Shown here piece after piece: positions 1-10,609 of a stretch of 64,000 bases of DNA (position 1 is the first letter of the stretch; each line of letters starts with the position of its first letter). The stretch is taken from positions 1-64,000 of the forward strand of contig JAUXMY010000037.1 of the NCBI GenBank assembly GCA_030683005.1, read 5' to 3'. The DNA is from Caulobacter sp. (GTDB lineage Bacteria; Pseudomonadota; Alphaproteobacteria; Caulobacterales; Caulobacteraceae). The position numbers and the translations under genes are program-made. The notes under the pieces were generated by a model, which worked only from the letters and a program-made list of their open reading frames with translations, was not told where the DNA came from and made no database searches.

Positions 1-369
1 GACCGGCTCGGGGGTCGCCGCGGCGGGCGGCGGGACGGCGGCGGTCTCCATCGGCATCGGCGCGGGCGCGGCCGGCGGGGCGACGAGTTCGGTCGCAGCG
101 ACGGTGTTGCCCTCGACGGCCTGATCGCTGCGCGAAATTGCGAACATCGCGATGGCGGCGATACAGACCACGGCCACGCCGACCGGCGCGACGAGGCGCC
201 AGTCGACGCCCTGGCGGCCCTTGCGGCCGCTCACACGCCCGGAGGCTGCGGCGCCGGCGCTGGCGAACGGAGCGGCTTGCGCCTGGGCGGCGTAGGGGGT
301 GCCGTCGCCGGCGGTCGCGGCGGGGGCTTCGCCGAACAGGGCGCGGGCGGCTTCACGATCCAAGGTCAT
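1..369 (-). CDS. Membrane-anchored protein of unknown function, 5' part only
   Basis: The start codon is at 369 with a GGAAGG ribosome site about 8 nt upstream. The readable 123 residues run off the left edge of the window. The N-terminal 55 residues are cytoplasmic-looking (MTLDREAARALFGE, then Ala-rich). A short basic stretch (SGRKGRQG) follows, then one transmembrane segment around residues 62-80 (VAPVGVAVVCIAAIAMFAI) and a Pro/Ala-rich periplasmic linker. This is the layout of single-pass proteins that carry a periplasmic domain after a flexible tether. The domain that would identify it lies outside the window, so no function is assigned. It is divergent from the acyl-CoA synthetase gene. 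Confidence 0.75.
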   Translation of the reverse strand, partial: MTLDREAARALFGEAPAATAGDGTPYAAQAQAAPFASAGAAASGRVSGRKGRQGVDWRLVAPVGVAVVCIAAIAMFAISRSDQAVEGNTVAATELVAPPAAPAPMPMETAAVPPPAAATPEPV

Positions 370-731
370 TGCTTGACCCTTCCAATTTGTTGGCTCGCCA
401 GATCAACGAGCATCGTCGCTCTAGGTTCCAATTCGATGCAACCGTTCGCCCCGCCGGGAGTGCAACGCCCGATCATTTCATGAGGTTGTTTTCGTAAACG
501 GGAGCGTTGGCCTGTTCGGCAAGTCGTCGACTTGTCATACACACCGATCAGCAAGAACAGGTCTGACAAAATATCGCCGTGCATTGGCCGCAATGACGCC
601 ATCACCCGCCGCGCCCGGAGTGCGGTGTTTGAGCAACATTCATTGCGTCGCAACGCCTGGGCTCTAGCCTCGCCTTGACCGGGATTCGCCTTGCGGGCGA
701 ACCTTGGTCCGGCGGCGTTGAAAGGTGACAG
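370..731. promoter_or_regulatory. Divergent intergenic region with small dyads
   Basis: This 360-bp gap separates the leftward membrane protein from the rightward acyl-CoA synthetase. No coding sequence is convincing. Visible elements are a 15-bp palindrome at 520-534 (arms CAAGTCG/CGACTTG), an 11-bp palindrome at 643-653 (TTGCG/CGCAA) and a hairpin at about 677-709 (inner stem TTCGCC/GGCGAA inside GACC/GGTC) in the expected 5' leader of the synthetase gene. An A+T-richer stretch at 555-575 is a likely promoter zone. Regulator binding is inference from symmetry only. Confidence 0.4.
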
Positions 732-2528
732 ATGAAACTCAGGACGCGGATCGCGCGGGAGGTCCGGTTCTTCAAGGGGCTTCAACGGACGTTGAAGTGG
801 GTCAAGTCGATCGCCCCTGACAGTCGCAACCTGATCTGCGACGATCTGGAAGCGGCGGTCGACAAGCACCGTGAGCGGCCGGCCATCACCTTCGAGGGCA
901 AGACCCTCACCTATGGCGAGATGGACGCCCTGGCCAACCGCTACGCCCACTGGGCCAAGGAGCAGGGCATCACCCGCGGCCAGACCGTGGCGCTGTTCAT
1001 GCCCAATCGCATGGACTACCTGCCGATCTGGTACGGCCTGACCAAGGTCGGGGTGGCCACCGCCCTGATCAACAACAACCTGACCGGCGCGGCCCTGGTC
1101 CACTGCCTGAACATCTCCGGCGCGCTGCACTGCCTGGTCGACGCCGAGACCAGCCCGGCGTTCGAGGCCGTGCGCGGCCAGCTGGGCAAGCATGTCGCCC
1201 AGTGGACGCTGGGCCCGGTCAGCGGCGACCGCCGCGACCTGACCGCCGCGCTGAAGAGCTGCAGCAACCTGCGCCCCGACCGGCTGACCGCCCGCGACGA
1301 GCTGCGGGCCAGCGACACCGCCCTGTGGATCTACACCAGCGGCACCACGGGCCTGCCCAAGGCCGCCCGCATCACCCACATGCGCGCCCAGCTCTACATG
1401 CGCGGCTTCGCCGGCTCGACCGGCGCGACCGAGAACGACCGCATCTACCAGGTCCTGCCGCTCTACCATGCCACCGGCGGCCTCTGCGCCATGGGCGCCG
1501 GCCTGCTGACCGGCGGCTCCATCGTGCTGCGCAAGAAGTACTCCACCACCCACTTCTGGGAGGACATCCACACCGAGAACTGCACCATGTTCGTCTACAT
1601 CGGCGAGCTGTGCCGCTACCTGGTCAACGGCCCGCCCGATCCGCTGGAGCGCTCCCACAAGCTGCGCCAGGCCTTCGGCAACGGCCTGCGCGGCGACGTC
1701 TGGGAGCAGATGACCGAGCGCTTCGCCATCCCCAATGTGCTCGAGTTCTACGGCGCGACCGAAGGCAACGTGTCGATGTTCAACTTCGACGGCAAGGCCG
1801 GGGCCATCGGCCGGGTGCCCAAGTACATTCGCAAGCGCTTCAACGCCCGCCTGGTCCAGTTCGACATCGAGACCGAGACCCCGATCCGCGGCGCGAACGG
1901 CCTGTGCATCGAGTGCGGCCCCGACCAGGTCGGCGAGTGCATCGGCCGCATCGACGCCAGCGACTCCCGCACCAGCTTCACCGGCTACGCCGACAAGGCG
2001 GCCACCGAGAAGAAGATCCTGCGCGACGTCTTCGAGAAGGGCGACGCCTGGTTCCGCACCGGCGACCTGATGCGCCAGGACGCCGAGGGCTATTTCTACT
2101 TCATCGACCGCATCGGCGACACCTTCCGCTGGAAGGGCGAGAACGTCTCCACCGGCGAGGTCGCCGACCGCCTGTCCGAGGCCCCCGGCGTGCTGGAGGC
2201 CAACGTCTACGGCGTCGCCGTGCCCGGCCACGACGGCCGCGCCGGCATGGCCTCCCTGACCGTCGACGAGGCCTTCGACCTGGCCGCCTTCCACACCCAC
2301 GTCGAGGCCGTTCTGCCCTCCTACGCCCAGCCGCTGTTCATCCGCCTGCAGCGCCAGATCGAGACCACCGGCACCTTCAAGTACCGCAAGGTCGACCAGG
2401 TCGCCGACGGCTACGACCCCGGCAAGGTCAAGGACCCGGTCTATTTCCGCAACCCGGTCAGGAAGGCTTTCACCAAGGTCACCAAGGCCGGGTTCGAAAA
2501 GATCAACGCCGGCGGGTTCAGAATCTGA
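732..2528 (+). CDS. Long/very-long-chain acyl-CoA synthetase (FATP/VLACS type)
   Basis: A 598-aa AMP-forming acyl-CoA ligase that would activate long fatty acids or sterol/bile-acid side chains with ATP and CoA. The AMP-binding P-loop reads IYTSGTTGLPKAARITH at about residue 200. The adenylate motif is FYGATEGNVS, and the hinge region has WFRTGD followed by DRIGDTFRWKGENVST. That last motif is typical of the FATP/VLACS branch rather than E. coli FadD. The start is supported by AAAGGTGA just upstream. It stands alone, with dispersed repeats downstream. The thiolase and two acyl-CoA dehydrogenases elsewhere in the window would act after it in beta-oxidation, but they are not linked in an operon. 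Confidence 0.9.
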   Translation: MKLRTRIAREVRFFKGLQRTLKWVKSIAPDSRNLICDDLEAAVDKHRERPAITFEGKTLTYGEMDALANRYAHWAKEQGITRGQTVALFMPNRMDYLPIWYGLTKVGVATALINNNLTGAALVHCLNISGALHCLVDAETSPAFEAVRGQLGKHVAQWTLGPVSGDRRDLTAALKSCSNLRPDRLTARDELRASDTALWIYTSGTTGLPKAARITHMRAQLYMRGFAGSTGATENDRIYQVLPLYHATGGLCAMGAGLLTGGSIVLRKKYSTTHFWEDIHTENCTMFVYIGELCRYLVNGPPDPLERSHKLRQAFGNGLRGDVWEQMTERFAIPNVLEFYGATEGNVSMFNFDGKAGAIGRVPKYIRKRFNARLVQFDIETETPIRGANGLCIECGPDQVGECIGRIDASDSRTSFTGYADKAATEKKILRDVFEKGDAWFRTGDLMRQDAEGYFYFIDRIGDTFRWKGENVSTGEVADRLSEAPGVLEANVYGVAVPGHDGRAGMASLTVDEAFDLAAFHTHVEAVLPSYAQPLFIRLQRQIETTGTFKYRKVDQVADGYDPGKVKDPVYFRNPVRKAFTKVTKAGFEKINAGGFRI

Positions 2529-2545
2529 GGGCCGCCGACGCGCGG

Positions 2546-2662
2546 TGCGTCCTTCGCGACGCGATCCTCAGGGGATCGCTCCTCAGGATGACGACCTCCG
2601 GGGAACGACACCCCCCCTTCGTCAGGGTGAGGAGCGCCGCAAGGCGCGTCGCGAACCCCGCA
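2546..2662. repeat. Dispersed inverted-repeat element, family A copy 1
   Basis: The left half begins GCGTCCTTCGCGACGC and ends CTCCTCAGGATGACGA. After a spacer of about 30 bp the right half is its inverse (TCGTCAGGGTGAGGAGC ... CGTCGCGAA). The same architecture recurs at least seven more times in this window, always between genes. Confidence 0.85.
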
Positions 2663-3550
2663 GGGCCGGTCCCCCGGCGATCGCCGAAGGGCAGAGAGTC
2701 CTCCTTCCCGTTCAAAGGCCGCCCCGGGCGTCCGCCGACCGGCCCGTGACCCGGGCCGACCCCGTCAGTATGCGCCCGTGGCGGGGGAGGGGGATAACCG
2801 GCGAGAACCCGTGAAAACCCAGCGAGAAAGCCGCGAAGTTCCGCGAAGTCTGGCCAAATCCGCCAGATCGCGCCGGCCCGTCGACGGCCCTCGGAGCGCG
2901 CCCCCTGGCCCCCGCCAGACCGCCCCGCCTCGCCGCCGGCGGTAGCGAAAAGGGCCGAATGTCCCGCCTTGTCCCGGGAGTATATGTCTCCGGAGTCTCG
3001 CTTTTCGGGGAGGCGACCCGTCCCCCTTCCCCCTGGAGGGGGGGAAGGGCGGGGCATCCGTGCTACATGACCCCCGGCGCCCGAGCCAATTCGTAAGCCA
3101 GCGCCGGCTCGCCGGGGCTTCGCGGGGAAGGTGGCGTACCCCCGGGCGCCAACCCTCCCTCTTCTACCTTCCCCCTGGAGGGGGAAGGTGGTCGCAGTCG
3201 GCAGCCCCCTCACCCCGCAGCGGGAGAGCTTCTCGTCAGAGAAGGGACCCCGCCTTCGATCTCATGCAGGCCAGCCTGCCGGACGGTCCAGGCCAGTCAA
3301 GGGCGCTGCGCGTCGCGAAGCGATGGCCCGCAGGGCCACCCTTGAGTGACCTGGACCGCCCGGCGATCCTCTCGCCATGAGATGAAGGGGATGGTGGGGT
3401 AACTCTGGCGGTGCGGGGAGAGCGCTGTTTGGCGCCGGCGCCAGGTCGAGCCCTTCGCTTCAACGCAACGGCCACACCACCACCCAACCCTCCTAAGCCT
3501 GCCCTCGGGCGGGCCGGCAGGGCCGACCCGGGGAGGAGGAGGGCTTCTTG
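2663..3550. other. Non-coding, repeat-rich intergenic region
   Basis: About 0.9 kb between the convergent acyl-CoA synthetase and MmeI-like genes. The reading frames here have no recognisable protein signature and are broken up by palindromes, so no gene is called. It holds two C-rich hairpins: 3024-3049, and 3166-3189 (perfect 11-bp arms ACCTTCCCCCT/AGGGGGAAGGT). It also holds the long palindromic family C element at 3258-3383. A segment at about 3440-3545 matches, in reverse orientation, part of the repeat at 25316-25468. Confidence 0.6.
3258..3383. repeat. Long palindromic repeat, family C copy 1
   Basis: An imperfect palindrome of about 126 bp bounded by GATCTCATG and CATGAGAT. The inner arms GTCCAGGCCAGTCAAGGG and CCCTTGAGTGACCTGGAC pair with two mismatches around a 35-bp centre. 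A clearly homologous element lies at 31850-31980. Both are followed by a G-rich run (GAAGGGG / GAGGGGG) and preceded by GAAGGGACC. Confidence 0.8.
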
Positions 3551-6523
3551 TCACCGCCCCGCCGCCGCCCGCTCCTGGTTCAGCGCGAACAGGCGCTCCA
3601 GCACCGCTTCGTCCGACAGGTCGGCGGGCCAGCCGTAGGCGGCGGCGACGGCGGCGTCGAGGCGCTCGTGGGCCATGGCCAGCCAGGCCGGACGGTCATT
3701 GTAGAGGTTGGTCAGGGTGCGCTTCTTCAGCACCGCCGCCGCCGCCTCGTCGCGGGGCAGCACCCGGTCGGGATAGCCGGGCACGACCTCCGGCTCGATC
3801 CGCACCAGGTCCGGCGGATTGAGCCAGGCCTCGCGCAGCCGGTTCAGCTCCGCAGCCGCCTCCGCGATGGCTTGCGCGCGCGGGTCGTCGGCATAGTCGG
3901 CGGCCGGGATGTTGGGCGTCAGCCCTTCGGGGAAGGGGAAGGTCTCGAAGCAAGATTCCGCATTGTAGGTGGGGTCATTTCCGACGCCGTGCCAGGACGC
4001 CATCCGAAGGCTCCAAAGTTCATGGAGATGCGAGGAGACGACACCGAACTGCACATCACTTTCGGTCGCCAAGACAAGTAGGCGACTATCTGGAATTGTC
4101 ACTCGGTCCAGCCACGTGAAGAATCGGTGTTTCGCCACTCGAGGCGTGGCGGCGAAGCGCCCCAGCCCGCGTAGGGCATTTAGCATGCCGGGACGCGCTT
4201 CAGCGTGAAGCCACCAGTTCAGGCGGTGGTTGTCTCTCCGAAGCCCTTCGCGAGCGGGACGCACGGCTTTCACAACATGCGTGAACGGTGCCTCATATTG
4301 CGCCGCATCGCCCTCGGTCGTCCCCGGCGGGAAGAAGACAATCCACTCGTCATCCCAACGCCGAGTCAAATGAGAGCCATTTCGCCAAGGGCGAACCACG
4401 TCTGAATTCGGCCTTCCATTCACGTTCTGCGGCGCCGATAGCCATTGACGAGCGACAGTTCCCGCGACGTTGAAGTCGCCGCCCTTCTGGGTGCCGATGA
4501 ACGCGACTTTTTGGTTTTCCGTTAGTTTGCAGGCCTTGGTCAGATCGTTAGCCGCGCCAGTGAGGTCAGGGTTGATTTGATCTGCGCTCACCCCCTCTAG
4601 CCTGCGGCTCTGGAATCCTTCCCCGAACGATACCATCGACACCCGGACCGCTGCGCCGTCCAGCGCCCACGGTTCGTCCGCCCAAGCATCCATGATGGCA
4701 TCTGCATCGGCGATGGGTTCGAGCACTTTGCGGCTAGCGCCGCCACGAATGGAGTTCGTCGTCACAAACCCCGCGCGGCGGTTCGATCCCGCCCCCGGGA
4801 TCGAACCGCCAACAACTCGCCAAGCCTTCTCCACCCAGTAACAGACGAAGTCCGCGCCGCCGGGCACACGGCCCCTATAGGCCGCGCGAAGCGTCTCGAC
4901 GTAGGTTTCGCCGAGGTCGGCGACCATCTTCTTGTCGCCCAGAAACGGCGGGTTCCCAATGATTGCGTCGGCCTCCGGCCAGACCGCTTCGGTCCCGTCC
5001 GCGTTCAGCAGGGCGTCGCGGTTCTCGATCTGGTCGAGGCTGGAGAGGATCGGTTCTGACAGGCCCGTGTAGTTGTTGCGGGCGTTCCACTGCAGGTCGC
5101 CGATCCACAGGGTGACGCGGGCCAGTTCGGCGGCGTAGTCCTCGATCTCGATGCCGCGCACGCAGGCCAGGCCCACGCGCGGGGCCGGGACAACCAGCCC
5201 GGCCCGCTCGGCGTCGACCAGCGCCCGCCGCTCCAGGTCCTTCAGCGCGTGCAGGGCGACATAGAGGAAGTTGCCGCTGCCGCAGGCCGGGTCGAGCACG
5301 CGGTAGGCGGCCAGCCGGGACAGGAAGGTCTCGAGGATGTCGTTGGCCCGGCCGACGGCGGCGCTTCGCTTCTTCTCGGCGGCGCCGATGGCCTTGCGCC
5401 GCCCCGCCTCGCCCGCCTTGGCGGCCACCGGGTCGGCCTTCATGGCGTCGGCGGCCTTGTCGAGCACGGCCTTGCGCTCGGCCTCGGCCGCATCGCGGTC
5501 GTCCAGGGCGGCGAGGATGTCGGCCAGCGCCGCTTCCCACTCCGCCGTCAGCGGACGGACGATGACCGGATCGACGATCTTCAGGATCTTCTCGCGGTCG
5601 GTGTAGTGGGCGCCCAGGGCGGCGCGCTCGCGGGTCGCCTTCAGCGCCTCCTCGAACATGTTGCCGAAGACGGAGGGGTCGATCTCCGACCAGTTGTGCT
5701 CGGCGGCGGTGTCGGCGATCTCCTTCAGGTCCGGTCGCTCCAGCGGCAGGGCCGGCTTGTCGTCGAACAGGCCGCCGTTGAACCAGCGGATGACGTCGGC
5801 GCCGAACATGCCGCCCCGGGCCATCATGCCGAACAGGCTGTCGAAGGCGGCGGCGGCCTCGGCCGGGGGGCGGACCTGGACCGAGCGCATCAGCCGGCTG
5901 AACAGCTCGGGCGGCAGCAGGCCGGCGTCCTCGGCGAACATGCAGAAGACGATGCGGTTGAGGAAATGGGCGACGTCGCGCGGATCGTGGCCGCGCTCCT
6001 GCAGCCGGCGGCCAAGCGTGCCGAACCGCTGGGCGACCTTGGCGGTCAGTTCCTGCGGGCTGATCTTCGGTTTCAGGCTGTCGGAGCCCTGGAACACCGC
6101 CTTGAGGATGGCGAGGTTTTCCGGCTCGTGCAGGTCGTCGAGGGAAAGCTCGATCCGCCGGCTGACCGCGTTGGTCCAGGCGGTGTTGATGATGATCCGC
6201 TCCATGTCGGACACGACATGGTAGGGCGGGTTCTGCAGGTCGCGGCTGTAGGTCAGCAGCTGGCGCTCGGCGGCGCCCAGGTCCTTGTGCTTGCCCTTGT
6301 ACTCCCAGCCGAAACAGCCCTTGCGCCAGACGTCGGCCCAGCCGTCGCCGCCGCCGGTCTTGGCCGCGCCGCGCTCGAAGCAGTAGGTGTCGCCCAGCGG
6401 GTCGGCCTCGGCCGGGGTCGGCTCTTCGAGGAGCCGGCACAGGTCGAGGAAATGCTCCTGGCTGGCCTGCCGCTCGCGCAGCCGGCTGTCGGACCATTTC
6501 TTGATGAATTCGGCAGGCGTCAT
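3551..6523 (-). CDS. MmeI-like type IIL restriction-modification enzyme (nuclease-methyltransferase fusion)
   Basis: About 990 aa from the ATG at 6523, preceded by GGGGA; an in-frame extension to 6574 is less likely. The N-terminal nuclease motif is D64-x9-E74-Y-K76 (DVWRKGCFGWEYK), the same D-x9-ExK spacing as MmeI, so cleavage looks intact. A helical spacer spans about 130-390. Amino-methyltransferase motifs I (DPACGSGNF, 411-419) and IV (NPPF, 524-527) follow, then a target-recognition region of about 620-870 and a C-terminal domain. Such enzymes methylate one strand of their site and cut unmodified DNA with a single polypeptide, and need no partner genes. None are seen here. Bases at about 3950-4760, which encode the recognition region, are near 53% GC against about 65-70% in the flanking parts of the gene. 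That suggests exchange of the specificity segment. Confidence 0.88.
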   Translation of the reverse strand: MTPAEFIKKWSDSRLRERQASQEHFLDLCRLLEEPTPAEADPLGDTYCFERGAAKTGGGDGWADVWRKGCFGWEYKGKHKDLGAAERQLLTYSRDLQNPPYHVVSDMERIIINTAWTNAVSRRIELSLDDLHEPENLAILKAVFQGSDSLKPKISPQELTAKVAQRFGTLGRRLQERGHDPRDVAHFLNRIVFCMFAEDAGLLPPELFSRLMRSVQVRPPAEAAAAFDSLFGMMARGGMFGADVIRWFNGGLFDDKPALPLERPDLKEIADTAAEHNWSEIDPSVFGNMFEEALKATRERAALGAHYTDREKILKIVDPVIVRPLTAEWEAALADILAALDDRDAAEAERKAVLDKAADAMKADPVAAKAGEAGRRKAIGAAEKKRSAAVGRANDILETFLSRLAAYRVLDPACGSGNFLYVALHALKDLERRALVDAERAGLVVPAPRVGLACVRGIEIEDYAAELARVTLWIGDLQWNARNNYTGLSEPILSSLDQIENRDALLNADGTEAVWPEADAIIGNPPFLGDKKMVADLGETYVETLRAAYRGRVPGGADFVCYWVEKAWRVVGGSIPGAGSNRRAGFVTTNSIRGGASRKVLEPIADADAIMDAWADEPWALDGAAVRVSMVSFGEGFQSRRLEGVSADQINPDLTGAANDLTKACKLTENQKVAFIGTQKGGDFNVAGTVARQWLSAPQNVNGRPNSDVVRPWRNGSHLTRRWDDEWIVFFPPGTTEGDAAQYEAPFTHVVKAVRPAREGLRRDNHRLNWWLHAEARPGMLNALRGLGRFAATPRVAKHRFFTWLDRVTIPDSRLLVLATESDVQFGVVSSHLHELWSLRMASWHGVGNDPTYNAESCFETFPFPEGLTPNIPAADYADDPRAQAIAEAAAELNRLREAWLNPPDLVRIEPEVVPGYPDRVLPRDEAAAAVLKKRTLTNLYNDRPAWLAMAHERLDAAVAAAYGWPADLSDEAVLERLFALNQERAAAGR

Positions 6524-6603
6524 GGAATCCCCGGGGCGCCGGAGACTATCGGCCGCTTCGCGGGTAGGGGGCAAGCCGGCGGACGGCTTGCGTCTCCCGG
6601 CGC

Positions 6604-8253
6604 TCAGGCGGCGGGCAGCGTAGGGGCGTCCACCTCTCCCGCCGGCGCCGTCTCGGGGGCGGTGGCCTGGAGGCGCAGGAGGATCGTCGTGCCGGCGCCC
6701 GGCGTGCTGCGGATTTCCACCGAACCGCCGGATTGACTGACCGTTCCGAAAACCTGGGCGAGGCCGAGGCCGGTTCCCTTACCGGGCGGCTTGGTCGTGA
6801 AGAAGGGCTCCATGGCGCGGTCGAGCACCTCCCTGGGCATGCCTTCGCCGGTATCGGTCACCTCAAGGTCGATGAACGCGCGCGCCTCCCGCGATCGCCG
6901 CGACCGGATCGTGAGGCGGCCGCCGTCCGGCATCGCGTCCTTGGCGTTCACGGCCAGGTTCAGGAGCGCCATCTCCATCTGGGATCCGTTCGAGGTCACC
7001 CACCGCGCGTCCGGCGCGATATCGATCGTGACGTTCACGGCCTCGCCGACCGACTGGCGCAGCATGCCGTCGAGCGTCCCGACCAGGACGGCGAGGTCGA
7101 CCGGGGCCAGATCAAGCGGCTGCGAGCGGGTGAAGGTCATCAACTCGCGGATCAGAAGCGCGCCGCGCTCGCTGGCCAGCAGGGCGTTGTCGATCGGGCG
7201 GCGCAGGGCGGGATCGTCCGACCGGGTGGCGATCTTGCGCAGGTTGCTGTCGATCACCATCAGCAGGTTGTTGAAGTCATGCGCGACGCCGGCGGCCAGC
7301 CGGCCGAGCGCGGCGAGCTTTTCCGATTGCGCGATGCGCGCCTCCTCGTCGCGACGGAGCCGCGATTGCCGGTAGGCGTAGGCCGCGATGACGAAGGCCA
7401 TCAGCAGGGCCGTCAGGCCGGCCAGGCCGGTCAGCAGGATGGAGCCCAGACGAGGCCCCGACAGCAGGTCGGCCTTCACCGCGACATGGGTCGACCACCC
7501 GGTCAGGCGCGAGGTCTCGAAGGCGGTGTAGTTCCTGAGGCCCTCATAGGTGACGCCCTCGTACAGGCCCCTGTCGCCGCGGGCGATCGCGTCCCGCACA
7601 TAGCGCGTGGCCGGCGTGCCGAGCTTCTCGTGGTAGTCCAGCGTCCGGCCGATGAAGATCCCGTCGCGATCGACGAGCGCGGAGGTGCTGCCGGCCGGCG
7701 CGTGGCTGAGCAGGATGTCCTGGAAGGCCGCCGGCGCCAGCCGCAACGACAGCAGATGGCGTGGCGCGCCGGCCTCGATCATCGGGACGTGGACCGTCAC
7801 GCAGGGGCAGCCGTCGCCCGCCCTGACCACGCCGCCGAACCGGGCCGTGGCGGCCCCGTCTCCCAGATAGGCGGCGACCCACGGCCGGATCGAGCCGCTG
7901 TCGGACGCGGAGGTCGTCGCCCAGATTTCCCGCCGCGCGGCGACATCGGTGAGGGTCACGTCGCGCCAGGCCGGCCGTGCGCGCTGCACGTCGGCGACCC
8001 GGGCCCTGGCGCGCGGCCAGTCGCGGGAGACGATCAGCTCGGAGGTCGACAGAACCTCCAGGGCGCTCAACTCCGCGCGCAGTTCGGCGTCGACGGCGGC
8101 GTTGACCGCCCTTGCCCGCTCGAGGGCGTCCGCCTCGATCTGGCTGCGCAGGGTCTGCATCGAGAAGGCCGCCTGCAGGGCGACGAACAGCAGCAGCGGC
8201 AGCACGAGCGCGACACCGTAGATCGCAATCGTTCTGCGCCGCGCGTTGTTCAT
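6604..8253 (-). CDS. Sensor histidine kinase with periplasmic Cache-like domain
   Basis: 549 aa. The ATG at 8253 has a strong GGAGGGG site, so an upstream TTG at 8271 is not used. A transmembrane helix lies at 8-30 and a periplasmic sensor of about 240 residues resembles a double-Cache domain (contains [13 protein letters not shown]). A second transmembrane helix lies near 270-295. The kinase core has H-box [11 protein letters not shown] with phospho-acceptor His at about 325, N-box [14 protein letters not shown] and G-boxes DTGEGMP and GKGTGLGL. There is no receiver domain. The gene sits 75 bp downstream of the hybrid kinase on the same strand and is probably the last gene of the TonB receptor operon. 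No response regulator with a DNA-binding domain is encoded nearby. Confidence 0.88.
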   Translation of the reverse strand: MNNARRRTIAIYGVALVLPLLLFVALQAAFSMQTLRSQIEADALERARAVNAAVDAELRAELSALEVLSTSELIVSRDWPRARARVADVQRARPAWRDVTLTDVAARREIWATTSASDSGSIRPWVAAYLGDGAATARFGGVVRAGDGCPCVTVHVPMIEAGAPRHLLSLRLAPAAFQDILLSHAPAGSTSALVDRDGIFIGRTLDYHEKLGTPATRYVRDAIARGDRGLYEGVTYEGLRNYTAFETSRLTGWSTHVAVKADLLSGPRLGSILLTGLAGLTALLMAFVIAAYAYRQSRLRRDEEARIAQSEKLAALGRLAAGVAHDFNNLLMVIDSNLRKIATRSDDPALRRPIDNALLASERGALLIRELMTFTRSQPLDLAPVDLAVLVGTLDGMLRQSVGEAVNVTIDIAPDARWVTSNGSQMEMALLNLAVNAKDAMPDGGRLTIRSRRSREARAFIDLEVTDTGEGMPREVLDRAMEPFFTTKPPGKGTGLGLAQVFGTVSQSGGSVEIRSTPGAGTTILLRLQATAPETAPAGEVDAPTLPAA

Positions 8254-8328
8254 TGCCCCTCCGAAGCCCAAGGGTCGGACCTTACACCAGTATGGGTTGT
8301 TTCGCCCCTGTTGTGGTTGTCGCAGGCG

Positions 8329-10065
<1,737 letters not shown>

Positions 10066-10066
10066 C

Positions 10067-10609
10067 TCAGCGCCTCTGGACGCTGAGGGCGAGGTTCAGC
10101 AGCCGCGAGCTGATCGTCAGTCCGGCCCCGCTGGCGGCGCGCAGGTCGATGTGGAACCGCACGCGCCCCTCGGCGACCACGAAATGGATCATGCCGCGAC
10201 GCGAGGAGGCGGCGGCGTCGGTGACGATCAGTCGGCCGCTCGGGTCTCCGGCCTCGCGCAGCATCGGCTCGGCGCCCCGGCCGACATAGACGATGTCGCA
10301 GGCGTCGAGCGGGGCGGGGCCGGCGAGCCGCCGCACGACCAGCGGGCGGCCGTGGGCCCGCTGGCCCCTGGCGGCGGCGTCGAGCCTGGGGCCGAACGGA
10401 TCCTGGCCGATGACGCAGAGGCCGACCGGCGCGTCAGCGCCGCGGCGGGCGGCGGCGGGCCACTCCACGAAGGCCGCGAACCGCACCAGGTAGACCGCCT
10501 TCACCCCGTACTCCAGGTCATCGCCCGCACCGGCCGGGCCCGCCGAGGGTCCGGCCAGGACCCCCAGGACGATGGCGGCGACCAGAAACGGGCGTTCCGG
10601 TGTCCGCAT
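10067..10609 (-). CDS. YfiR family periplasmic protein (DUF4154)
   Basis: 180 aa with a signal peptide (about residues 1-28, cleavage after AGA). The mature protein begins with the family hallmark KAVYLVRFAAFVEWP, followed by the conserved core GLCVIGQDPFG, CDIVYVGRG and the C-terminal ISSRLLNLA. In Pseudomonas, YfiR represses the CHASE8 protein YfiN in the periplasm and responds to redox or envelope stress. By analogy this protein would gate the adjacent CHASE8 kinase. Its ATG directly follows the TonB receptor stop (TGAATG), and its own stop is 1 nt from the kinase start, so the three genes are one translational unit. Confidence 0.9.
   Translation of the reverse strand: MRTPERPFLVAAIVLGVLAGPSAGPAGAGDDLEYGVKAVYLVRFAAFVEWPAAARRGADAPVGLCVIGQDPFGPRLDAAARGQRAHGRPLVVRRLAGPAPLDACDIVYVGRGAEPMLREAGDPSGRLIVTDAAASSRRGMIHFVVAEGRVRFHIDLRAASGAGLTISSRLLNLALSVQRR

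Noticed and set aside
366..2300. A 644-codon leftward open frame opposite the acyl-CoA synthetase
   Set aside because: Antisense frame in high-GC DNA. It has no domain, and Gly/Ala/Val/Asp-rich composition mirrors the real gene, whose AMP-ligase motifs are unambiguous.
2518..3213. A 231-codon leftward frame in the repeat-rich gap
   Set aside because: Runs through palindromic repeats, is Arg/Gly/Pro-rich, and has no family or ribosome-site support.
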